Of a DNA stretch of 17,396 nucleotides, positions 6,205 through 12,902 are shown one piece after another. Source of the stretch: Oscillibacter sp. GTDB taxonomy: Bacteria; Bacillota; Clostridia; Oscillospirales; Oscillospiraceae. Below the pieces are notes generated by a model that did not search any database, had not been told where the DNA came from, and saw only the letters and a list, made by a program, of their open reading frames with translations. Position 1 is the first letter of the stretch, and each line of letters begins with the position of its first letter. Both the position numbers and the translations under genes were made by a program. The stretch is taken from contig JAKSQE010000009.1 in NCBI GenBank assembly GCA_024404295.1, positions 1-17,396 of the forward strand. The letters run 5' to 3'.

Positions 6205-8616
6205 TTATCTATGCTCAACGTGCCAGATGTTGTCGGCATATTCAGCCACAGCACGGTCAGCGGCAAAGATACCACTGCGTGCAATGTTGTGGATGCTCAT
6301 GCTGTTCCACTTGGCCTGATCGGCATAAGTCTCTACCATACGGCGCTCCGCTGCACAGTAATCGTCATAATCGGCCAGCAGCAGGTACTCGTCGTTGGTC
6401 AGCAGGCGCTGATACAGATCCTCGTAGCTGACGCCATCACGGAAGCCGCGCTTCAATGCCTCCAGGCAGCGATTCAGCTTGGGATCGTGGCTATAAATGC
6501 GCTGAGGCACATAGCCCTGGTGCTTCAGCAGCTCTACCTCGTCGGCGTGCAGGCCAAACAGGAACATGTTCTCGTCGCCCAGCACCTCATGCATCTCCAC
6601 GTTGGCGCCATCCAGGGTGCCGATGGTCAGTGCACCATTCATCATGAACTTCATGTTGCCGGTACCGGAAGCTTCCTTACCTGCGGTGGAGATCTGCTGG
6701 GAGACCTCGCTGGCGGGCATCAACTTCTCTGCCAGGGACACACGGTAGTTCTCCAGGAACACCACCTGCAGTTTGTCTTTGCAGACGGGATTGTTGGCGA
6801 TATCGTCCGCCAGAGAGTTGATCAGGCGGATAATACGCTTTGCCACTGCATAACCGGGCGCGGCCTTGGCGCCGAACAGGAACGTGTGGGGAATGGTGAT
6901 GCTGTTGGGATCATCCTGTAACTGCTGGTACAGCGTGATGATATTCAGCACATTCAGCAACTGACGCTTATACTCATGCAAGCGCTTCACTTGAACATCG
7001 AAAATGGAATCGGGATTCAAGATCACGTCCTGGGTCTTCTTCGCATAAACTGCAAACTCTTCCTTGTTCGCGCGCTTGATGGCAGCCAGCTGCTTCTGTA
7101 CTGTGGCATCATCGGCAAACTTGTCGAACTTCTGCAGGGTCAAGGGGTTCAGCAAATAATCGTCGCCGCCGGTCAGATCCTTGATCAGGCCGTCCAGACC
7201 GGGGTTGATCTCGCTGAGCCAGCGACGGTGGTCGATACCGTTGGTAACATTCTGGAACTTCTGAGGCTCCATGCCGCAAGCGTCCTTAAAGACGTCCTTG
7301 CGCAGAATGTCGGAGTGCAGGGCGGACACGCCGTGGACAGCAGTACCACCGGCAATGCACAGGTTGGCCATGCGGACTTCGCCATTCCAGACGATCGCCA
7401 TCTTCTCGGTCTTGGAGGGGTCGTGGTAGAAGCTTTCCACCTTCTCCTGCCAACGGCGGGAGATCTCGGTGATGATCTGCCACACGCGAGGCAGCAGCGT
7501 CTCCATCAGGGTCTGGGGCCAACGCTCCAAAGCCTCAGCCAAAACGGTATGGTTGGTATAAGCCACGGACTGTCTGGTGATCTCCCAAGCCTCGTCCCAC
7601 TGCATACCAGCTTCATCGATGAAAATACGCATCAGCTCAGGAATCACCAGCGCGGGATGGGTATCATTGATCTGAATGACGTTCTTCTCGTGGAAATTCT
7701 TCAGCGTGCCGTAGGTTGCCAGATGCTTGGTGGCAATGGACTGCACTGTAGCGGACACGAAGAAATACTGCTGCTTCAGGCGCAGGGACTTGCCTTCATA
7801 ATGGTTATCTTCGGGATAGAGGATCTTAGCAATGGTCTCTGCCATAGCAGCTTCCTCTGCCGCCTTCAGATATTCGCCACGGGAGAACAGGGACATATCC
7901 ACAGGGCGAGTGGGCTTTGCGTCCCACAGGCGCAGGGTATTTGCATGATCGGTGCCGTAACCGGCAACCACCATATCGCAGGGAACTGCCAAAACAGACG
8001 TGGCATTTTCATTGACGATATGCAAATGTCCATTGCTCCAGAACTCACGCAAGGTACCACCGAAACGGACGACCTGCGCCTCCTCAGGCTTAGTCAGCAG
8101 CCATGCAGCGCCCACATCTTTCCAGTTATCGGGCAGCTCCACCTGCTGATTCTCGACGATCTTCTGCTTGAAGATACCCAAGTCATAGCAAATAGAATAG
8201 CCGGTAGCGGGAATATCCAGTGTGGTCATAGAATCCAGATAGCAGGCTGCCAGACGGCCCAAGCCGCCATTGCCCAGACCTGCATCGGGCTCAGCTTCGA
8301 AAATATCGGCAGCCTTAAAGCCCAAATTCTCCAGTGCTTCCTTCATCTCCGGCAGCACTTCCAGGTTGTAGGCATTCTTCATCAGGCTGCGGCCCATCAG
8401 GAACTCCAGAGACATATAATGGACCTGCTTTTTGTGCTCTGTGCGGGTCTTGCGGTTCGCCTTCACTTCACGCAGGGCGATCACGTCACGCAGCACCAGT
8501 GCACAGGAGCGAAGCATTTCCTGATCAGTAGCCTCTTCCGGTGTCTTACCGAAGTTCAAGGCCAGTTTCGAGGTCAGTGCCTCTTCCATCGTTTTCGTGG
8601 TATACAACTTTGTCAT
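6205..8616 (-). CDS. glgP: Glycogen/maltodextrin phosphorylase
   Basis: Releases glucose-1-phosphate from the non-reducing ends of glycogen using phosphate and pyridoxal phosphate; GT35 family, cytoplasmic. The 803 residues match the family (about 800). Conserved blocks seen in order: EFLMGRSLMKNAYN, GLGNGGLGRLAACYLDSM, NDTHPAL, NVTNGIDHRRWL, VQVKRLHEYKRQLLN, KAAPGYAVAKRIIRLIN, and the cofactor block EASGTGNMKFMMNGALTIGT. Lys656 in this last block is the expected PLP Schiff-base lysine. It is the last gene of the glycogen operon. Its ATG overlaps the glgA stop as ATGA (8613-8616), and no strong Shine-Dalgarno is seen before it, so translation probably depends on coupling to glgA. It is unusual only in having no clear ribosome binding site of its own. 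Confidence 0.96.
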   Translation of the reverse strand: MTKLYTTKTMEEALTSKLALNFGKTPEEATDQEMLRSCALVLRDVIALREVKANRKTRTEHKKQVHYMSLEFLMGRSLMKNAYNLEVLPEMKEALENLGFKAADIFEAEPDAGLGNGGLGRLAACYLDSMTTLDIPATGYSICYDLGIFKQKIVENQQVELPDNWKDVGAAWLLTKPEEAQVVRFGGTLREFWSNGHLHIVNENATSVLAVPCDMVVAGYGTDHANTLRLWDAKPTRPVDMSLFSRGEYLKAAEEAAMAETIAKILYPEDNHYEGKSLRLKQQYFFVSATVQSIATKHLATYGTLKNFHEKNVIQINDTHPALVIPELMRIFIDEAGMQWDEAWEITRQSVAYTNHTVLAEALERWPQTLMETLLPRVWQIITEISRRWQEKVESFYHDPSKTEKMAIVWNGEVRMANLCIAGGTAVHGVSALHSDILRKDVFKDACGMEPQKFQNVTNGIDHRRWLSEINPGLDGLIKDLTGGDDYLLNPLTLQKFDKFADDATVQKQLAAIKRANKEEFAVYAKKTQDVILNPDSIFDVQVKRLHEYKRQLLNVLNIITLYQQLQDDPNSITIPHTFLFGAKAAPGYAVAKRIIRLINSLADDIANNPVCKDKLQVVFLENYRVSLAEKLMPASEVSQQISTAGKEASGTGNMKFMMNGALTIGTLDGANVEMHEVLGDENMFLFGLHADEVELLKHQGYVPQRIYSHDPKLNRCLEALKRGFRDGVSYEDLYQRLLTNDEYLLLADYDDYCAAERRMVETYADQAKWNSMSIHNIARSGIFAADRAVAEYADNIWHVEHR

Positions 8617-10352
8617 TTTTCTTTTGCCGCAGTACGAGCGGTTCCTTTCTTTCGGGTCTTTATCTCAGCAGGCTTCTCGGCAGGGTCGGCAGCAATCTCT
8701 GCTGCGCTTTCCGCTTTCGTTGCCTTCTTCGTAGCTTTCTTTTCTGTGGTCTTCTCAGTCTTCTTTGCAGAAGCCTTCTTTGCCGGTGCCTTTTTTGCCT
8801 TGGGCGTTTCTTTCTTTTCCACAGGAGCGGCGATCTCCTCAGCGGGAGTGACCGCCTCCTCTACAGCAGGGGCTTCTTCCACAGCAGGAACTTCTTCCAT
8901 CACAGGGTTTTCCCACATTTGGCCGGTAATATTGGCATATATACGCAGATACTCCTTGGCGCTGCGGCCCCAGCTGAAATCTTCAGCCATAGCACGGCCG
9001 CGCAGCCGTCCGAAGGCATCAGGATAATCCTTATACAGATACACTGCTTCGTTAATCACATGCAGCATATCGGAGCTGGAATAATTGGCAAAGGTGAAGC
9101 CGGTTCCGGCATCGCGCCACGCCTCATAGGGGCGAACAGAATCCCGCAGGCCGCCCGTCTCACGGACGATGGGCACTGTGCCATAGCGCATGGCGATCAT
9201 CTGGCTCAGGCCGCAGGGCTCGCTCTTAGAGGGCATCAGGAACAGGTCAGCGCCGGAGTAAATGGCCATGGACAGGCTCTCGTTGTAGTCCAGACACACG
9301 GACATACGGCCGCTGTACTGTTGAGCGGCCCAGCGGAAAAATTCCTCATACTGTGCATCGCCCTTACCCAGAACCACCAACTGCAAAGGCAGTTCCATGA
9401 TGTCATGCAGCACCTCACGCACCAGATCCAAGCCCTTATGGCTCACCAGACGGCTAACCATTGCCACAATCGGCACATGGGGCTCTTCATTCAGTCCCAT
9501 CATCTTCTGCAGCGTTGCCTTGTTCACCGCCTTGCCGGACATATCCTCAGCGGAATAGCACTCGCTGATTCGGGAGTCGGTGGCAGGGTTGTAGAGCTGC
9601 ATATCAATGCCATTCAGAACACCGGACAACTTGTAGCTGCACTGGTTCAGAATGCTATCCATGCGATGGGCAAAGAACGGATTTTTCAGCTCGTTTGCAT
9701 AGGTGGGAGAGACGGCGTTAATGGCATCGGCGCACAAAATTGCGCCTTTCAGCAGGTTCACGTCGCCGTCCATCTGGATGGTGCCGTCGGCCATCCAACC
9801 GCCGTCCAGGCCGAACAGGTCGCCCAGAACCTCTTTGCCGTAGCGGCCCTGATATTCGATATTGTGGATGGTCAGCGTGGTCTTGATGGAACGATACTGC
9901 TCCTCACGAACGCCGTCATCTTTCAGGTAGATAGGAACCAAAGCGGTCTGCCAATCGTTGCAGTGAATCACATCCGGCCAGAACTTCAGGTGATGCAGCA
10001 TGCGAACCACTGCACGGGAGAAGAAGCCGAAGCGTTCGCCATCGTCCATATAGCCATACAGATCAGGGCGGTTAAAGTACTGCTCGTTATCGATAAAGTA
10101 CCAGGTCACGCCGTCCTTCTCCAAGGAAAACAGGCCGCAATAGCAGTTGCGCCATGCCAGATTTACAAAGTCATAGCACTCAAAGTGCAACTGGTCGCCA
10201 AACTTTTCCCGAACGCGCTGGTACAGCGGCAGGATCACAGCAACTTCCGCGCCCTCTTGGCTCAGTGCGGCAGGCAGAGAACCGGCAACGTCAGCCAGTC
10301 CGCCGGTTTTGCAGAAAGGAACGGCTTCGCTGGTGGCATACAGGATCTTCAT
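8613..10352 (-). CDS. glgA: Glycogen synthase with a long lysine/alanine-rich C-terminal tail
   Basis: Adds glucose from ADP-glucose to the end of alpha-1,4 chains (GT5). Residues 1-478 are a complete synthase: KTGGL at 15-19 (ADP-glucose loop), HCNDWQTALVP, TIHNIEYQG, NGID, Arg301 and Lys306 in VSRLVSHKGLDL, and Glu378 in PSKSEPCGLSQMIAM, matching the known catalytic Arg/Lys/Glu positions. Bacterial GlgA is normally about 480 residues. This one continues for 101 more, first acidic (repeated PAVEEA words), then with about 20 lysines among alanines and threonines. The start at 10352 has AAAGGAG eight bases upstream. It follows glgD after a 182-bp structured spacer, and the stop overlaps the glgP start (ATGA). 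The tail is in frame with no sign of a frameshift, since the stop sits exactly at the overlap. Confidence 0.96.
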   Translation of the reverse strand: MKILYATSEAVPFCKTGGLADVAGSLPAALSQEGAEVAVILPLYQRVREKFGDQLHFECYDFVNLAWRNCYCGLFSLEKDGVTWYFIDNEQYFNRPDLYGYMDDGERFGFFSRAVVRMLHHLKFWPDVIHCNDWQTALVPIYLKDDGVREEQYRSIKTTLTIHNIEYQGRYGKEVLGDLFGLDGGWMADGTIQMDGDVNLLKGAILCADAINAVSPTYANELKNPFFAHRMDSILNQCSYKLSGVLNGIDMQLYNPATDSRISECYSAEDMSGKAVNKATLQKMMGLNEEPHVPIVAMVSRLVSHKGLDLVREVLHDIMELPLQLVVLGKGDAQYEEFFRWAAQQYSGRMSVCLDYNESLSMAIYSGADLFLMPSKSEPCGLSQMIAMRYGTVPIVRETGGLRDSVRPYEAWRDAGTGFTFANYSSSDMLHVINEAVYLYKDYPDAFGRLRGRAMAEDFSWGRSAKEYLRIYANITGQMWENPVMEEVPAVEEAPAVEEAVTPAEEIAAPVEKKETPKAKKAPAKKASAKKTEKTTEKKATKKATKAESAAEIAADPAEKPAEIKTRKKGTARTAAKEK

Positions 10353-10375
10353 ATCGGTTGCTCCTTTTCATGTAA

Positions 10376-10404
10376 TTTATAAGTGAAAATTGCCCTTTTT
10401 ACAA
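10376..10404 (-). promoter_or_regulatory. Possible internal promoter for glgA-glgP
   Basis: On the minus strand, a -35-like TTGTAA (10404-10399), a 17-bp spacer and -10 TATAAA (10381-10376). The expected start, near 10369, is just before the AAAGGAG of glgA, giving a very short leader. The -35 matches consensus at only four positions, so this is a candidate. Confidence 0.42.
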
Positions 10405-10415
10405 GGGTTATTTAC

Positions 10416-10492
10416 GCAGAAAATTTGTGCCAGAAAAAAGTGCATACGTACAAGGCGTTTTTTGCAGCAGATTTGTGGCGCAAATTTTCTAC
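10416..10492 (-). other. Long RNA hairpin between glgD and glgA (hairpin B)
   Basis: Arms 10416-10431 and 10477-10492 are complementary over 16 bases. On the minus-strand RNA there is one C-A mismatch and one wobble pair. The 45-base interior includes complementary A and T runs of six that may extend the stem. There is no clean U run after it, so it is probably not a simple terminator. It may mark mRNA processing, stabilise an end, or attenuate. Confidence 0.6.
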
Positions 10493-10493
10493 A

Positions 10494-10521
10494 GATCACC
10501 GCACTTTTCAGTGCGGTGATC
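10494..10521 (-). other. Hairpin A directly after glgD
   Basis: A perfect 11-bp stem (10494-10504 with 10511-10521, 6-base loop) located 13 bases after the glgD stop and one base before hairpin B. It lacks a following U run on either strand, so full termination is unlikely. It may protect the 3' end of a glgBCD mRNA or reduce read-through into glgA. Confidence 0.6.
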
Positions 10522-10534
10522 GTCATTGATTGAA

Positions 10535-11647
10535 TTAGATCACGCTGTTCTTTGCCAGAACAATGGGATAGGTATAGTGTCCCATCAGGGTGCGGCCATT
10601 CTGAACCTCCACATCCTTATCGGCAATGACGTGGGCCAACGTTGCATTCTCGGCAACGTTAACACCCTTGAACAGGATGCTGTTTCGTACCACTGCACCC
10701 TTTGCCACGGTAACACCGGGGAACAGAATAGAGTCTACCACAGTACCCTCGATCCAGCAACCCTCAGCGACAAGAGAGTTCAAGCAGGAACCGCTTTCAC
10801 TGATATAAGTGGAGGACTTATCAGCGCCCTTGGCACGAATGGGACGCTCTGCAGGGAACAGCTCCGCACGAATCTCCGGATTCAGCAGCTGCATAGAACG
10901 GTCATAGTATTCCTGAACGGAACGCATCTGTGCGGCAAAACCGCCCCAGACATACATCTGCAAGTTGAGCTCGTCACGCTTGTTCAGCAAAACGCTGCGG
11001 CGGAAGCTGTACTGATCCTGTGCTTCACATTCAGCAACCAGCTTGCGCAGCAAATCCGTGGAGAGAATGAAAATCTCCAGACCACGATAGCCTCTGGGCT
11101 GATTCAAATGGAACAGGACCTCCGTAATACGGCCCTGGGCATCTTTCTCATAGTAAGTACCATCTGCGGTCTTATAGCTATCATTGGCGCAGACCACTGT
11201 AATATCCGCCTTAGACTCGATATGCTGATTCAGCACATCCTGCAGGGGGATATTGGCAATCAGGTCGCCATCCATCATAACCACATAGTCCTGACGAATC
11301 TCGTCCAAATAGGTCTTCACGCCGGCCAAAGCTTCCATTTTGCCACGGAAGGGCATAACGCCCCAATCCTTCTGATAATTGAAGGGAGGCAGAATCCGCA
11401 GGCCACCACGTTTACGGCTCAAGTCCCAAACCTTGCCGCTGCCCACATGGTCCAGCATACTCTGATAACGGCCATGCAGCACTAAGCCGACATCCGTTAC
11501 ACCGGCATTGGTCAAATTGGACAGCGCAAAATCCACCGTACGATAGCGGCCGCCAAAGGGAACAGATGCGGGAGAACGCAGTTCCGTCAACTCACGCAGG
11601 TCATTACGCATCACGTAGGAGAAAATAATTCCGTGCAGTCTGTTCAT
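10535..11647 (-). CDS. glgD: GlgD, regulatory/partner subunit of glucose-1-phosphate adenylyltransferase
   Basis: The second ADP-glucose pyrophosphorylase subunit typical of Firmicutes; known GlgD proteins have little activity alone and raise the activity of GlgC in a hetero-oligomer. The 370 residues fit. The N-terminus aligns with GlgC in VPFGGRYRTVDFALSNLTNAG and GSGKVWDLSRKRGGLRILPP, but the nucleotide loop GGxGxRL is replaced by FSYVMRNDLREL, as expected for the non-catalytic partner. The C-terminus has the hexapeptide-repeat pattern of a left-handed beta-helix (GTVVDSILFPGVTVAKGAVV region). The start at 11647 overlaps the glgC stop (ATGA). An AGGAGG ten bases before the start lies inside the end of glgC, so the subunits are probably made in matched amounts. 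Confidence 0.94.
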   Translation of the reverse strand: MNRLHGIIFSYVMRNDLRELTELRSPASVPFGGRYRTVDFALSNLTNAGVTDVGLVLHGRYQSMLDHVGSGKVWDLSRKRGGLRILPPFNYQKDWGVMPFRGKMEALAGVKTYLDEIRQDYVVMMDGDLIANIPLQDVLNQHIESKADITVVCANDSYKTADGTYYEKDAQGRITEVLFHLNQPRGYRGLEIFILSTDLLRKLVAECEAQDQYSFRRSVLLNKRDELNLQMYVWGGFAAQMRSVQEYYDRSMQLLNPEIRAELFPAERPIRAKGADKSSTYISESGSCLNSLVAEGCWIEGTVVDSILFPGVTVAKGAVVRNSILFKGVNVAENATLAHVIADKDVEVQNGRTLMGHYTYPIVLAKNSVI

Positions 11648-12849
11648 TTCTTTGCAACCTCCTGACCTTTATAGTCCAACATCACACCGGGAGCGACCGT
11701 ACGGCCATCTTCCAATTTGCAATCGGGAGCCAAAACAGCCAGCTCCTTCTTCTTGCCATCAGCAGGAGCACCGCCCACATGGCAGTCCTTGCCGATGTGG
11801 CAATTCTCACCCAGGATCGCATATTCAATCACAGCGCCGGCTTCAACCACAACACCGGGCAGCAGCACAGAATGGCTGATGCTGGCACCGTTGGCGACCT
11901 TTACATTCGGAGAAAGGACGGAACTTTCCACATTTCCGTGAATCTCACAGCCACGGTTAATGGCGCTGTTGTTCACCTTGCAGTCACGGCCCAGGAAAAT
12001 GGGGGGCGCATCCACGCTGCGGGCGTAAATGGGCCACTCTTCATCACGCAGATCCAGGTCGGAACCGGCTCCCAACATGTCCATGTTGGCATCCCACAGA
12101 GAATCCAGCGTTCCAACATCTTTCCAGTAACCGGCAAAGCGGTAGGCAGCCATAGGCTGTCCGTCTTTCAGCATGTTGGGAATAATGTTCTTGCCGAAGT
12201 CGTTCTCAGAATTGGGATCGGCCTCGTCCTCGGTCAGGTACTTACGCAGTGCCTGCCAGGAGAATACGTAGATACCCATAGATGCCAGATTGCTCTTGGG
12301 CTCCTTGGGTTTCTCGGCAAATTCGGTGATCATATCGTTGCCGTCCACAGCCATGATACCGAAGCGGCTGGCTTCATCCCAAGGCACTTCCATGACAGAG
12401 ATGGTGCAGACCGCACCGGCCTTTTTGTGGCGGCGGATCATGTCAGAGTAGTCCATCTTATAAATATGGTCGCCGGAGAGGATGACCACATATTCAGGAT
12501 CGTACTGATCCATGTAGCCGATATTCTGATAAATAGCATTTGCGGTGCCCTTATACCAAGTGCCGCCGCTGCTGCCCATGTAAGGAGGCAGGATCTGAAC
12601 ACCGCCGTCGATGCCGTCCAAGTCCCAAGGCTGTCCGGAACCAATGTAGCTGTTCAGTTCCATGGGACGATACTGCGTCAGAACGCCCACGGTGTCGATG
12701 CCGGAGTTGATACAGTTAGACAGAGGGAAATCGATAATGCGATACTTGCCGCCAAACGGAACGGCAGGCTTTGCCATTTCACCGGTCAGGACGTACAGGC
12801 GGCTTCCCTGTCCGCCGGCCAGCAACATGGCGATACATTCTTTTTTCAT
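11644..12849 (-). CDS. glgC: Glucose-1-phosphate adenylyltransferase, catalytic subunit
   Basis: Makes ADP-glucose from ATP and glucose-1-phosphate, the committed step of bacterial glycogen synthesis. At 401 residues, its key blocks are AGGQGSRLYVLTGEMAKPAVPFGGKYR (nucleotide loop at 12-17, with the basic residues following), GSGQPWDLDGIDGGVQILPP, GTANAIYQN, ILSGDHIYKMDY, ITEFAEKPKEP (the sugar-phosphate-binding Lys in EKP) and YWKDVGTLDSLWDANM. The C-terminal half has hexapeptide repeats. AAGGAG lies ten bases before the start. A 53-bp AT-rich spacer separates it from glgB, and the stop overlaps glgD. Allosteric effector preference cannot be read from the sequence. Confidence 0.96.
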   Translation of the reverse strand: MKKECIAMLLAGGQGSRLYVLTGEMAKPAVPFGGKYRIIDFPLSNCINSGIDTVGVLTQYRPMELNSYIGSGQPWDLDGIDGGVQILPPYMGSSGGTWYKGTANAIYQNIGYMDQYDPEYVVILSGDHIYKMDYSDMIRRHKKAGAVCTISVMEVPWDEASRFGIMAVDGNDMITEFAEKPKEPKSNLASMGIYVFSWQALRKYLTEDEADPNSENDFGKNIIPNMLKDGQPMAAYRFAGYWKDVGTLDSLWDANMDMLGAGSDLDLRDEEWPIYARSVDAPPIFLGRDCKVNNSAINRGCEIHGNVESSVLSPNVKVANGASISHSVLLPGVVVEAGAVIEYAILGENCHIGKDCHVGGAPADGKKKELAVLAPDCKLEDGRTVAPGVMLDYKGQEVAKK

Positions 12850-12902
12850 GTGTTTCCAGCTCCTTCAACAAATTATTTTTTGCTATTTATAATTTTAAGT
12901 TT

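Noticed and set aside
8613..8918. GlgA tail as a frameshifted or fused separate gene
   Set aside because: The frame runs without break from the catalytic domain to a stop that overlaps the glgP start exactly, and there is no separate ribosome binding site or start before the tail.
6976..9027. 683-codon open frame on the plus strand opposite glgP and the end of glgA
   Set aside because: It lies antisense to two well-conserved genes, has no family motif or ribosome binding site, and is explained by rare use of TTA, CTA and TCA codons in the true genes.
8541..10382. 613-codon open frame on the plus strand opposite glgA
   Set aside because: Its Phe/Leu/Cys-rich start is the complement of the Lys/Ala codons of the GlgA tail; it has no domain and no start signals.
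10494..10521. Perfect hairpin after glgD as a full transcription terminator
   Set aside because: No U run follows on either strand, and glgA-glgP need transcription from upstream unless the weak internal promoter is active; kept only as a structured RNA element.
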